DNA from: Himantopus leucocephalus
Taxonomy: Eukaryota > Chordata > Aves > Charadriiformes > Recurvirostridae
Assembly (NCBI GenBank): GCA_003993805.1
Contig: RSEF01000002.1
Location: 76,069,821 to 76,133,820 of the forward strand
Length of the DNA: 64,000 nt
Reading direction: 5' to 3'
Part shown: positions 12,101 to 25,739 of the stretch, one piece after another
Numbering within the stretch: the stretch's first letter is position 1
Layout: each line of letters opens with the position of its first letter
Position numbers and translations under genes: made by a program
The notes under the pieces: generated by a model
The model's input: only the letters and a program-made list of their open reading frames with translations
The model's database searches: none
What the model was told of the DNA's origin: nothing

Positions 12101-15100
12101 CATGCTCACAACCACACTCTGTACTTCTATAGACGATAGCATCCCACCATGGCTGCCCATATCTTTGACATTTTCAGTCAATATGTTTAATGTGGTTTTT
12201 GGTCTGACCATCCAGGGAACATCATATGACTTTATACATATCTACGTACGTGAGAGAGCCAAATAGACATTATGCTCGTCTTTCATGACCTAACTATTCA
12301 TTGACTTTTGATTTTTTAATTCAGCCCTCACATTCATACCATCAATTATCAGATTCTGAAAGCTTGTCTACAGTGTGGTTTCATCCATCCTTCTTCTCTG
12401 CATCTTCTGCTGCTTTGGTAGGTGTCTGCGCCAGCATATCATATCTATGCACAATTCAGTGTACCAGTGGTAAACGTGCAGTACCAATTTGGCTAAGTAA
12501 CAGTCTCCAGTGGCTCACTGAGGAAATTGTAGTGCTGCCTACTGCTTTAGCAATGCTATTGGCATGCTTTCCTTGCCCACTTGTGTATCTGAAGTCGGAA
12601 AAGTGTAATTCCTTATTGTCACCTCTCCTATGTTCTGTTCTGAGAATTACTGAATTCTCTAAAATCTGTTCTTATTGATATGTTATTGTAATACAAAGCT
12701 ATGTGACACAACTGGATGCAAATATTTCCAGATTTCTTTAAGCTGAATATTTTGACCCTCTCAGATGATAGTTTTTTTTTCTAAATTTCATTTTGCAAAG
12801 ACTGTTCTGTTTCCACTCTGATTCACACCAGAGCAAATTAGGAAATGTCAGAATCTCCTGAGATAAACGAAAGGTGGGGGCTTTGACCAGCTCTAGTAAG
12901 TCATTGACATAGACCAAAGTATATCCTTGCACCTCGTAAATTTGTATGCAAGGTATACCTTGACAGGATAGTGAAGCTGGGATAGCGCTGCTGACTCACT
13001 GTGATTCTAATCTTTATGGTCAAGAAACTGTTGACGTATGCAACTTCCTGCAATGCCAGTCTGGTCACAGCAGGCTCAGTACTGCCAGATTTACTACAGA
13101 AAAAGTCCCACAGACTTCCCTGGGCTCACTCTCAAGTGAGTGTCTGAGGGAGAATGAAGACATAAAGAATCTTCTTTTGAAGAGCCACCATGAGGTCTTC
13201 CTGACAAGATAATTCTACTTACTCTAATTTTTCTTTCCTCTTTTAGAAGAGACAAGGGGGATATCATACTGCTACATCCAATGAAGTGCAAGCTGAACCT
13301 CACAAACGAGTTTTTCAGCAGAAGCACTGCCTTTCTGTGCTAGGGAAATAAGCAGACATTTGCCTTAGTCTAGATGAAGCAGCAGAAGTATGTCAGTGCA
13401 TTTGCTGTCATCCTGATCTCCCCTTTATCCACAGTGGAGACTTGGTGGGATAGCAATGCTCCATTCTGGCCTGTTACAGTCACATACCCTTCCCATTGTC
13501 ATTGGGAAATCAATGGTTGGGAGAGAAGGAGTCTAAATAGACAGGTTACACTCTAGAGTGAGGCTGGGATGCTGCCAACGCATGTACCTGGACTTGAGAT
13601 TTATGATGTACTCCAGTTCAGACATTTCCCCCCCAAAAAAGTGGCTAAAGCATTTTTGTCATCCTCAAAATGTGGAAAGACTCCTATTTATATTGGTTCA
13701 GTCTGTATCGCTCAGTACTCCGTGGAGGGCAGTGGAAAGACTGAGCTGTTTGTGCAAGATACCATCAACCAAGTGAGGCTCTTTGGGGAATAAGCTATCG
13801 AGCAGTCTGAAGGCAGAATCAACCTGACAGCAAGGAGTATTTGAACAGTTGTCACATACTTAAATATCAGAGAGTAAAGAGTTATATATGAACCAGCAGA
13901 AGTTTGTATTCAGTCTAAGGATTTGATTCTCCTCTCACCTCAGTGAAATTGTAAAGAAACCACTAAGAAGCCAACAGTGTAAGACGAAAAACAGACCAGG
14001 AGGTATTCTCTAGTTTGTGGGCCCTGATAATCAAATCCACAATATTACAGCATGGCAGGTCCACTCAGTTCAACACATCAGCATGAACAAAACTGCAGAG
14101 AACCAGACCTAGCAACAAGCAGACAGTGACCCCAAAAACATTCAGGACCAAACTGTGTTCTTACGGACAGTAGGGAAAATCAAGAGGAACTGCATGGATT
14201 TCAGAGCAGAACTTGGCCATAAGTCGCAGAACTAAGACACAGTGAGTCATTCTCACATGCCAGATGCCATTCGCCATGTACAGAAACAGCACATGTGCTG
14301 GACCTGTTCTTGCTGAAAAAGGACACAGCAGCTCCAGGTACTGAGATACAACAACAGTGCCTTTGCATCTAACATGTTCAGCAGTATTTATATGAAGAGG
14401 AACTGAAGGTGCATTCTTCCAGGAATGGTTAAACCCTTTTTATTTAAATCCAGATGAAACAGATGAAAGTCTATTTTTTAAAAAATCAGAGTAAGCTTAG
14501 CCACTGGCACTCTTCAAAAGTGAAGCTATTATTCCATGTCGTTTGCATCACAGATTCGCATTCTGCAGGTTTTTTTATAGTGGGCCAAAGATGCTGAAGG
14601 ATAATCGCTTTAAATAAACTTGCCACAGAATCCAAGACAACGCAGCCTGGCTAGGGATGTGAAGACTCTGCTGCTGATGGGTTTGCTGCTAGACAATTGG
14701 TGGGTAGAAATGGTGCCTAGAAAAATGCTCGCACTGTTTCTGAAAGGAAGTTCAAGGAGCAAAATCGTCTGTCCCAAAAATGCTTTGCTGCTGGAGAGTT
14801 TGACAACAAGTAGGTTTGCCCTAAAGAACACTCTATTTTAAGTCTGTAATAACAGTTCAGTACTATGTACAGCTTATCTTCAAGACAGAGCTGAAAGAAT
14901 TTATTTGGTGAAGGATAGGCCTGGCAATCCAAATCATTTGGCACTGTTTACTTAGATTGGAAAATAATACCACTTAGGAACTTATTCCTGGTTACTGATG
15001 TCTCTGTATTGCTTGTTTTTGTAACTGCACATTAAAACTGGACGACCCTCCAACAGATAGATGCAACGATTGAAACTCCAAAAATGCAGGTTTAGTCTAC

Positions 15101-17290
15101 TCACCACATGCAGGGGAAACACACCTTATAAACAAGCAGACAAATGACACCATTACAGCAGGGATTGCCTGGAGATAACATCATGCAGCCTTGGGATAAT
15201 GGCATCTCTGTGACAGGGGAAAACCAGGCTAGCTATGACCCACAGTGCTGGAGAGTAATATCAGCTGTGCTTCCGTGCGTAGCCGGTGTATCTCCCATCA
15301 TGAGTGGTTCCACTCAGGAAGAGTGAGATCAAGCTGTAACATTTTTTTTTGTTTGTAGGATACACTTGGGATGACTACAGTGGTGAACAAACTAGAGCAG
15401 GACCACCCCATGAGGGTAACAGAGATTCTCAGTCACTGAGAATAGGCTGGAAAGCAGGAAGCAGCACTGAGGGAGAAAGCACTGGACTTGGTCTGCACCA
15501 TTCTCAGAGAGGAATCCCAGTAACTGGCATTTCCGAAGAGAAAGTCCTGGATCGTTCATTTTCTTGGTTTCTTTTGAACTGTGTCTGTAACTTGAACCAA
15601 GCCACTTCATTATTTATTAATTTTACACTTCTGTTTCAGTACATGTTGGGAATGGAACTTCCACCACATATTTTACAACCGCCACTTGAAGTCTCCCTCG
15701 GTGCACTTTTCTACAGTGATAAACAACAGTTTGTCTTCAGATCCAGGTTAGAGGTATTATATAATATAGCTACATGAGGAAAAAAAATAGCTTCCATCCT
15801 TTTTTCAGGCATCCCTCCTGTGATGTCTGTACAAACCACAGATTGAAAGCAGGCTCTGAATTCAGGCTGTTCTCTCTAAGTACCACATGCAGGTGAAATT
15901 ATTACAACTTAATCGATTTATCATGACAGCTAAGGGACTGGAAAAGAATAATACTTTTCTTGTGACCCTGCTGACTGAAAATATATGTAATAACAGAATC
16001 TGAGAGCACTGGGAGATGTTTTGTTTTATTCAGAAGCATTGCCCAGAGTAGTCTCAGATAATATGCTCACAATGGAGACTTCCATTATCAGGCTGAAAGA
16101 TTTGTGAAAAGTGAATTTTGAAAAAAATCTTGCCTGATAGTTTTCACAAAAACAACCTAATCTAATTTCACAACTATGTACAATTTTAATCATTGAAAGA
16201 CTGATCCTCTGAGATTATGTTTCAGAATAAACAATTGTCCAGAACTTTTCGGCCTTCCATGACCTTGGCAATGAGTGCAATGACAGGGAGAATTCCTCCA
16301 AGACGGTTTCATGTTTTAGGACTCATAAGGCAGATTTTTGTAGTTAATCACACAAAAAGCAATGGATTGCACAGGCTGCAAATCCAAACTTTTGGCAAAA
16401 GTCAGAACAAGGAGTTTAGTTTATTTCTATATTGGCCAACAATGACAACAATTAGATCTGGGGCAGGAAAGGGTGAGAAGATCTTTATTTTCTCTCATTC
16501 TGATATTTTTTCCTCTAATTTGGTAATTGAGATCTTTGCTATCCTTACAACAAAATCTGTGACCCTTGCACCAAAAGATAACTGCTGTTTCAAGGCAAGA
16601 CAATACTCTTGACAACTGTGAGAAGACTCTCAGCTGGATCTAGAATCTAGCTTTCCGGTTTTTTTGAGTGTTAAGATAAGTTTTCCTTACAATAAGAGTT
16701 AATGAATTAACTATTAACCAAAAAACTAATTCTGATTTTGACTGGCTTACCCAACAGGTCTAGTTTCTATAGCAGGAAAAATTAATATTCCTACTACGAT
16801 ATGACAACAAATGAATAAATTCAGAAAGGTTGCATCATTCTTCTTAATGGATCAGTGAGGGCAATTGACTTGATCTCACATTTATATTTCCAAATTTCAA
16901 AAATTAAATAATGGGGACATTTTAGCATCGAGTGCCTTATAATTTAGTAGCAGTACCAATCTTTATTTTCCAGGTATTTGCAAAGTTAATCTTTAACAAC
17001 ACCATGACGTATATATTGATTATCTATGTTTTATGGGGACTTTTGTCACCAGCTCTGTGGGAAAAGATGCTGGACTTCACCATGGCTAAGCAAAAAAATA
17101 CTCAGCTGGAAGCTGGGAATTTGGACTTGACCCTTGGTTAAAATAGCCATTTTTGACATCTTAGACGCTCTGCTAGGCTCTTGAATTAGGGTTATGCACG
17201 TCATTTATTAATGCTTATATAAAACACTGAAAAGAACTGGATTTTTTAACCATATTTGTGATATATGGAGCACTGAAGATCTACATATCA
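12101..17290. other. Anonymous DNA, no gene recognised
   Basis: About 5.2 kb with no recognised gene. The longest plus-strand open frame (15349-15777, 142 codons) carries no family signature. Part of it, 15640-15746, is bracketed by splice-like signals and is discussed as a finding. A short GAACA tandem run lies near 12073-12092. Confidence 0.5.
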
Positions 17291-17370
17291 ATTCTGCATT
17301 GATATAAAATCCTGTTCCACCTTACTGAAGTCAACTAGGCTTACACAGCTGTAAATTCTTACAGAATTTT
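17291..17370 (+). repeat. Ancient palindromic interspersed repeat relic
   Basis: The order CATTGATATAAAATCC, ACTGAAGTCAACTAG, TTACACAGCTGTAAATTC resembles an old amniote repeat built around a palindromic core of the type GTAACTCC-ATTGAAGTCAATGG-AGTTACACC. I recognise the pattern but cannot firmly name the family; it may be a Harbinger-type MITE. It is heavily diverged. Confidence 0.4.
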
Positions 17371-17639
17371 TGTTGCTGAGTGTATTATATCTAATTATCC
17401 TGCCTTATCCTAATTATCTTTAATCTGTCCTGTTTGGAGTAGTAGTTAAGAGGCACTATGAGTGGATTCCAAAGACATTAAGTAAGAATTTACAGGGATA
17501 CTTATGTGGCTTAAGGCCCAATTATAGGGGGTTTTTGAGCTTTTACACTGCATTACCACTAATGTTAAGTTATAATATGTTTTAATTCTACTCCACACTT
17601 TTTAAAAATTCTGGTGAGGAAAACAGTTTTCTTGGACTA
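17371..17639. other. Anonymous AT-rich DNA
   Basis: No gene or repeat is recognised here. Confidence 0.5.
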
Positions 17640-18130
17640 AGCCTCATTGCATCTGTAGGCCCACCCTGGCCAGGATGGGTGTACACACCAGAAATGAATC
17701 TGTCATGAAGGGAGCTCCGCAGACAGGCCCACGCATGAAAGAGAGGAGGAAGGAGAGCATGTAGGTAGCTACAGCTGTCCGCCTTGGCCCTGGTGGGGAG
17801 GGCACACAGGCCTCTCAGGGGGCCAGGGGGCATGTTTGATTTCCTCCTTTTTCTGCCCTTCTCATCCACAGCATTTGCAATCTGTCCTCCCTCTCGGGCA
17901 GTACTGTTGTCTGAGGTCATTCCAGCAGAGCAGCGGGTGATTGCCCAACCTGTGCATTTTACCAGCTGCTTCCCTTGCTGTTCTGTCTCATGTTCACCAG
18001 GTAGCTACTGCCTGGCACTTGGGAGAGAAACGCTCAGGCTGCAGGAAGGACGGCATTCCAGCAGGTACAAAAACGGAGCCTGCAGACATGGCGAATGGTA
18101 GCGAAAAGAAATGTACTTATTTCTTCTCTC
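17640..18130. other. GC-richer island without a recognised gene
   Basis: This half-kilobase is clearly richer in G and C than its flanks and has open frames of about 105 to 110 codons on both strands. No codon-level or motif evidence favours either strand. It could be a decayed repeat, a promoter-like segment or a non-coding exon. Confidence 0.35.
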
Positions 18131-18584
18131 TCCCTGGGAAAAGGTAATGGGAAAAGTATGAAGCCTGGCTGGTTAGACAGCTGACCGGTATGATGGAGGT
18201 GCTAGAAAAAGGTGTTTGCTGAATGTTGTAGAAAGATACACGTATTTTACCCCCAAAAGCATTGAATTTCAGTGTTAAGAGGCTTATTCACATTTTCCTT
18301 CTAAAGTATTAAAAGATTCCATTATTAAAGGAGAAGTCTATGGGACACAAGTCCAGTTCATCTGAAAAATTGCTGCAGAGGAGAAATCAACAACAGCTGC
18401 CAGCTCAAGCCAAAGGAATGGAGGCAGCAGAAACAAACTGGCCAGGAAGAGAGGCAACAATCCAGTAGACTTCATACGGAAAGCAGTACAGAAAGAACAT
18501 TGAAACATGCCTGGGGGCAAGGATGTTATGGATGTTGAAAACAAGATTCATTTCATACCCCAGTGCTGTAACTGACAAAAAAAA
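18131..18584. other. Anonymous DNA before an assembly gap
   Basis: I recognise nothing here. Open frames listed across this point run through the N gap and should be ignored. Confidence 0.5.
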
Positions 18585-18684
18585 NNNNNNNNNNNNNNNN
18601 NNNNNNNNNNNNNNNNNNNNNNNNNNNNNNNNNNNNNNNNNNNNNNNNNNNNNNNNNNNNNNNNNNNNNNNNNNNNNNNNNNNN
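18585..18684. other. Assembly gap of exactly 100 N
   Basis: Exactly 100 N bases, usually a placeholder for a gap of unknown size. The left edge is an A-run and the right edge is A-rich, so a low-complexity tract probably broke the assembly. Confidence 0.95.
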
Positions 18685-18776
18685 AGAACAAAAAAAAAGA
18701 ACAAAGCCCACAACAAAACAAAAGAAACAAAAAAAAACCACAAAAAACAACAAACAAAACCAAAACCAAAAAAAGA
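18685..18776 (+). repeat. A-rich low-complexity tract
   Basis: About 90 bases made almost only of A with scattered C and G, in loose CAAA- and ACAAA-like units. It adjoins the gap and probably continues into it. A poly(A)-tailed insertion is possible, but no body is visible. Confidence 0.75.
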
Positions 18777-21700
18777 GTTCACACACCAAGTAGGAATGTA
18801 TAGACTTGCTATGAAAAAGACACTATCTGTAGCACAAGTTTAAGGCACCAACGTTTTTGTACTGCAAATGGCATGCACTCAGCTGCTTTGTTTGCAACTG
18901 TGAAGTGAGATTAGTGACCTGTTTGACTGTAGCAGAATTTCGGAGGCAGTTGTAACATGGCTGTAGTAACATGGATAAGCTGTCCCCTCAACCTGTAGCA
19001 ATGTTAGCAGCNGGAAAAGGGGAGACTTTGCAGAAATACTTAGAACAAGAGAGAAAAAATGATTTAACCCGGATGACGAACTGTGTTCCCAAAAGGAAAC
19101 AATAACCTACCAGAAGGCAATGAAACTTTATAACATTTATCAAGCAATGCTGAGGAATAGCACAATGTAGCCAAAAAAACGAGCTATTGAAAGCAGAATG
19201 AAAATATAAGAGACACACTGCTTCTGAAGATTGATAGCCCTGCAAAGCTCTCAGGTCTCCAAGGAGACCTAGGGTCACATTATGCAAAGATAATGCCCAA
19301 ATCAATTGCTAGTTTAACAGGGCTCTGCCACGGAAAGGGGAAGAGTGCCTAGCAGCTGCCACTGCCAGCTACTTGTGGGGGACTAAGAAAAAGAAGACGA
19401 TAAGGATGTAAAGAGTGATCTTCCCCGTATGATAATCCCCTGCCTTCTGACTGTCAGCCATTTAGAAGCTTTCTGAACCAAAGGCTGCATTCAGAGCACA
19501 GCGCTTAACGTGCTCCTTGTCCCATGAATTTGTTTGATCCTTTTTGAATCCAGTTCCACATTTGTACTGGTTGTGCTCTTTGGACTGAGAAGATGTCCTT
19601 AGTTTACCTTTTTGTATGAGGGTGTAATCACAAGCAACTAGAAAGCATCAGAAACTGACTTCAGCTACAGCTTAAGATACTGAAATGACAGGACAGTGAT
19701 GTGAGTCTGTTGTAGCATTTGTCTACAGCTGGAGATGATGACAGCCAGCAATTCATGCTTCTCATTTGTGTTGAATGAAAGCTCATAATCAAAATTAGCA
19801 TTGAGTTTTTCTCAGAAAGTTTATTTTTTCCCAGAAACAGCAACAAACGAGGATAAAGCCCTGCCTAGGAAAATCATTACATGTATTGGATTATTTGAGT
19901 AGGACATACTATTCAGTGTAGCACAACAATGGTTCTGCATAATCAATGGTAGACTCCATCCGCGCATCACGGTATGTTCATATTTGTAACAGAAAGCTCC
20001 GGCCAGTTCAGTGAAACACTGTCAAAGATGGGATGCCATAGAGCAAAAAATAGCTTCGGAATCTTTTTCAAGGAACAAATGATGGAGAAGGCTGCCTCCT
20101 GCTAACAGAGTGAACCGTATTTGCAAGTTGAGATTTTGTTTAAAGGAAACCAAGTTCTAATCCTGGTTAATCAAAGAAGTACATCTACAGACCAGACTAC
20201 TCTTAAGGACACATTTAGAAGGGTATTTAGCTGTTTAATAATGCAAATAGGCGTCTAGCTTATTCTGCAGAAGAGCTTAAGCAACCAAAGCCCATTGGCT
20301 TCAGGCATTTCTGGGAGGAGAAATACTTTTACAAGTCTGGGCCAAAAGGATAGTTCAGATCACTCCCCTGGCAAACAGAAAGCAAATAACCGGGAAGTTA
20401 GTTGTTCAGGCATAAAGAATACCTGGCCACAATACTAAATGCATTACAAAGAGGAAGCAAAACTTTAGGCCATCACAGGTAACCCAGGAGGAAATCTTAC
20501 TCCTATATACACGCTTATACCTGCAATATATACTGAATGTCTAACTTTGAAATTATGGCTGTTCGTAAGTAACTTTTTTTTTTTTAACTTTTGGCTTCTA
20601 GTGCAGTCCCATTTTTAACCTTGGCTGTTACTTTGAGAAGGGCTTTCTGGATGGTACCATCTGTCTGTCACCAGTTACTACTCAGTCATATGCAGTTGTG
20701 AGAATATGTCCTAGAACAGCAGAATATTCTATTCCATCTAGTTTCCAAGCTCATGCTTCATAATACTGTAATATCTGATAATATCTTCCTGTTTTCTCTG
20801 GTAGTTTAGAAGTCATTTTGGCAAACTGCTTGACTTGAAAGTATGCTTGTAATTCTTTACCTGTAAAATATGTGGTTTTGCCCATTTTTTATCTCTTCAT
20901 CTGCTACAAACAACAACATGATAGATTTTATGTGACTGACTGCATTTTGAGTTTTGGTTGTCATGAGTAGTACAGTCTCAAAATATACGGAGTAATAGTA
21001 TACATAAAGCCCTTTAATACGCCACAGTCTATTTCTAGCATTACTCATGGATGAACATCAGTAGTTCATAAATCCTGAGTAGTTCTTTTCCTTGCAGAAG
21101 CAAATGTGTATCATAATACAAAGATAACAATTTTATGAAGACTGTATGGTTTTACCTGCATATTGCTTTTTGTCTACATGAACCCAATTAATACAATCTT
21201 ATTAGCACTATACTTTATGAAAATCCTATGGTCAGATTTGTTAGCCTAGTCTCCCTGTAATGTTTAGTAACCCATTAAATGCAAAGGCATGGCTATACCT
21301 GCACTTTACGTAGGTACTTTCAGACCCATTGCACAATTTTATGGTATTTGTTTAAATCAGCTGTTGCCCACAGGTTTGTCCTGAACTGAAACACATTCTT
21401 CACTGAAGGAGCTTACAAAAATACACAGGAGGGCTTCGTGGACTGACTGACTTCATACTTTCCTATAGAAATACACAAGCCTGGCCCAGTATTTCAATAT
21501 ACCTGTATTTTACTGAGGCTTGGACTTGGATCTACAATTGGCAGCTCAGGCTGATCAATAATGAGAGCTTTTCCCTACATAAATGTTGCACCAACTGAAC
21601 CACAATCGATGGTTTAATTTAGTGACAGTGGTGCAAATTCCTTTGTGCACATGGCTGAAAACCTCAAACCCTGCAAGGAACTGACTTAATTCTAATGAAT

Positions 21701-22257
21701 TTAAGCCAGACTAAAATCTAATGAAGAAAATAGACATGGGATTTTGTAAGAATTTAACTAAATTTTAAAACATATATCTGGATAAACAGATGCAACTTTG
21801 TGTATAAGTGAGCCTAATATTACAAAATTATACTGAAGTTACTTTTCAAGTATTTCAGCTTATTTTCAAGAACTGCAATTTTATCCTTAAATTCACTGTA
21901 ATTCTGATGAAATCTTTTTTGCTACATGCTGATCAGCTGTTTGCATCAGACAGAGTAGAGGAAGGAGCACGAAAAAGATGTATAACAATTTAGAATCTAT
22001 CAGCCATTATGCTTTTGGTTTCTTGTAAGTTTTAATAATTAATGTCCTGAGAATAGCAGATGTCCCCAATTCTTTTAAAATTACTGTAGTTAAAAATATG
22101 TATTTTTTTTAGTCCTCCAATATGGCACCAAATGTTACTGCTTCTGGCTCCAGCGCTTCCTCCTTTCTGACTTACACTCTCTGATTTATTTCTATTCCTC
22201 TGCTTCAGCTGAGACACAAATTGAAAGCAATTGTCACTCCAGACAGAAGCACAGATA
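18777..22257. other. Anonymous DNA, no gene recognised
   Basis: About 3.5 kb with no recognised gene or confident repeat. A single N lies at 19012 and a T-run of 14 or so near 20572. A stretch around 21600-21715 has phrases that faintly resemble old palindromic repeats, but is too diverged to call. Confidence 0.55.
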
Positions 22258-22453
22258 TGAGGGCGGTGAGGCACTGGAACAGGTTGCCCAGGGAAGTTGT
22301 GGATGCCCCATCCCTGGAAGTGTTCAAGGCCAGGCTGGATGGGGCTTTGAGCCACCAGGTCTAGTGGGAGGTGTCCCTGTCCATGGGAGGGGGGTTGGAA
22401 CCGGATGATCTTTAAGGTCCCTTCCAACCTAAATCAGTCTATGATTCTATGAT
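22258..22453 (+). mobile_element. CR1 LINE, 5'-truncated 3' end
   Basis: About 195 bp of the 3' end of a chicken-repeat-1 type LINE. It holds the conserved phrases GGCACTGGAACAGGTTGCCC, GTGTTCAAGGCCAGGCTGGA and GATCTTTAAGGTCCCTTCCA, and closes with two copies of ATTCTATGAT. CR1 elements end in such short direct repeats rather than poly(A). The reverse transcriptase part is missing, as in most avian CR1 copies. Similarity to the canonical 3' end is high, so this is one of the younger insertions here. Confidence 0.95.
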
Positions 22454-25400
22454 ATGTAATTACCGTTTTGTTTTAAACATGCAGACAAAGGAATACTGAG
22501 TGCACTTTGAATCCATATATACTCTATAGTTTGGAAATTGCACTGACCCAAATTCCACCAAGGTATTGCCTCCACAGTAAGACTTAACACTATATCCCTT
22601 CTTGCCAGTACATCAGTTCCTCTAGTTTTACTCTCTGTGTAAACATTCTTGTTCCCAAATCAGAGTATGACCAAGGAACAAGAATTTAAGTCATCAGTCA
22701 CGATCACCTATAGTTGCCAGTAACCATACAGCACATGTCTATTTTATAATGTTCCACAGTAGTAGAACTCGTTAACTAAAATACACCACAAACACTTCCC
22801 AAAACCTCATGACAAATGTAAAACTTGGGATAATCCACAGCTACAATGTTACTGCAGGACAAAAATCAACACTATCATCACTGTGCTATGACCCTGCAGT
22901 AGGAGACTAGTTCCTAAACAAAACTCCTAGAGTGTATTGGGAGGCAGAGAAGGGCCCTCACAAAAGAGAATGGCAAGAGACCCAAAGCTAATGTTCCCTG
23001 CCAATCTGTCCAAGGGGAAATGTTTTGCTTTCACCCTAAATCTAACCACTCGTTTATTTCTGAGCACGTGAGAAGAACACACAACTTTCTGACCTCTACA
23101 GGCAACTGGGAGATGGCATAAGATGTAAGATTTTTAGTGTGTAAGGACAGTGCAGACAAATAGTGAGTCAGCTTTTCTCAGGTCAGTGATTTTGGGTACT
23201 CAAGGGATCTTTATTTTCCATCCTCAGAAATTTTCTCATTCTATCGTATAGCCCTGCACTTATGTTGATAAAGTTCATTTTTTAAGGCATCATTGGCTTC
23301 TCACCCTCACTAATGTTGTTTGGAAATCGGATAGGATTTTTTTTTCTTATTTTTTATCTGAAGTTCTTTGATTTTGTGATGATGTTATTCTTCAGTTTTT
23401 CTCCCTTCTTAGTATCTACTCCAATATCTTTTAATTCTCTTTTGGTCTTCCCTTCTCCGCAGCTATCCCATTTTAATCTCCTCTTCTTGAACATAGGTGA
23501 AAACTTGCATGTAACACTGCAGAAAAGGTCTTATTGGTACTTTGTACAATGCAGCTCGTGCATCCCTATCTCTACTACAAGTACCTCAGCCAACGCATGC
23601 TAATACTGCATTTCACAGCTGCTTTAAAATGATTGTCAACTGTCACCCTCCAATAACAAATACATTGAGATCTTTTTCTTCTGCTTGGTTCCCTGGGATG
23701 GATGGTATTTTTAGCAGTTTGTGCTGGTATGTCACATTCCTTTAAGAAAGAAGGGACTGAGTCAGGCTGGCCTTGTGGAGAAGGGGAGACTGCTCTTACC
23801 CTGGAGCAACTGCCTGGAGGAGAGACATTTTCCTGACAGCCGGGTGGGGCTGGCGGAGGAAGAGGCAAAAAAATCCTGCAGAGCAGCAGAGGGACTGAGA
23901 GACTGCTCTCTAAGGAGCAGGGAGCAGAGCCAAAGGTAGAGCTCTATACCTTCTTCTTGCGGTCCAAAAGAGGACCACACAGAGTTTCTGCAACCCAGAA
24001 AGCCGCTCTAAAATCACAATTAGAAAGAAGGATCCAACCAACAAAGTTACTGTGGGCAGGAGGGGAGTATAAATTCTTTCTTGTTTCTGTTGCATCTCAC
24101 TTAGCCACTGAGCTGTCTTTGTTTAAAACACAGACTGCTCCAGTGTATATGCAAGTAAAACCTGCTCTTTTGAGATTAAAAGCTTTTTTTTTTCTTTACT
24201 ACTGTGGAGAGGTCACTATGAGAAGGATACCCAGGCAGATCCGCTGCAAAGTTCTGACTAATATCCCATGCGTGCATGACTTCATGCTACTGAACCTGCT
24301 GCCGTCTCTGCCACTTGTCCTTAAGCTGAAAATGATTAAAAAGGGTAGGATAAGTCTCAAGACTGTTCTGTGAGGAAGTGCCAACAGATCGCCGCCTTCG
24401 TCTTGAGAACTTCTCTTTTCATACATTGCAGTCTCATGCCAGTCAGTGCCTTATCGACTTAATCAGTTCTTGTGGTAATCCTCATCATTTCCACTTCAGG
24501 AATAATTTGCCTTCACACTACAACAAGTGCTGCTCTAACACATGTGAAAATTCAAGCTATCGCATTGTCCCTGTGTAAAAGGTCAATCATCTTATTCAAA
24601 AAGACTTCAGTCTAACACTATCTACATTTGATAAAACCAGGATTATCCCATTTTGCATTTGCCTTCAGGGCTTTAATTATTCTTTCCTTCAAATATTTAC
24701 CAACCCTGTATACAGTATTGCATTCAAACTAAAAGACTCAGAGTTATCTGGGTGATTTCTCTTTTCCCATTTTTTAGAATGTAAAAATGAAGGGAGATAG
24801 AGAGTACATTGACATGAGTACATTTATTCTGTCGATAAGGCCTGAATTTGTATTCAGTTGAGAAGAGCCATCTTTTATCAAATTTTTGGCTTCTTTTATA
24901 GGTATAATACACTGTGATCAAGGTTTCCAAGGTTGCCAAACCTTCAGCTTTGCAAGAGCAGCCCGCCTACATGCCAGGTTCATCACAAATATAAAAGATT
25001 GTACAAAGAACCTCATTTCGGCAAAGCCTCATTTTTCAACAGAACACTTTGTCAAAAATATTAATCAGACCTAGCCATAGATTTCTTTTACTATATAGTC
25101 TTTTCCATCATCTCTGTAGTCTTTATGACAAGCTTAACTGGCTGAATTTATGTTGTTTGGGTGCTCATACTGTGACCATAACCTTGCTGTCTAAGCTAAT
25201 GCTTAATCATTTAAGGTTTGGGTAAACATAGGTTAATGTCACTAGTGCATTATGTAAGTACTTTTATGGGGTAGTATTTCACTAGAAGACAAATATTTAA
25301 GAATATTTCCTTTTATAAACTATCTTCATTTCAATAATATTCACAGTGATTGATGAGTAATTTAAAATGTATTGTCATAATTTTTACAACATGTTTCCAA

Positions 25401-25739
25401 AGCACTTTTCAATATACTCAAGCTCATGGAGAATTAATGGTGAATGCAGAAAAGTGGCTAGAGACCTCTTACATTTTTATTTCAACGAATACTTCGTTAT
25501 GTATTTATCAGGCTATTCAAAATGTTTATCACATTGTGAGCAGAACCATCTACAAACAACATAGCTTCATAGATTTTAAACACAGAAGGGAATTCTGTAA
25601 GCCACAATATTGCACTAATTATTCCCTGTACCACAAAAGCCTACAAGTCCTATAATTCCTATTTCAAAACCAAGAGCATTCTTGCTTTGAAAATTTCCAG
25701 TGATACATCTCTTACAATTCTTGCTTAGATGTTTTGATG
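22454..25739. other. Anonymous DNA with one GC-richer patch
   Basis: No gene recognised. A patch at about 23740-24070 is richer in G and C and contains a TATAAA-like sequence near 24070. It could be a decayed LTR or promoter-like segment, but no terminal sequences support either. The rest is AT-rich, with a pyrimidine-rich stretch at 23330-23480. Confidence 0.5.

Noticed and set aside
18405..18843. Open frames of 73 to 125 codons around 18.4-18.8 kb
   Set aside because: They run through 100 undetermined bases and an A-rich low-complexity tract, so they are artefacts.
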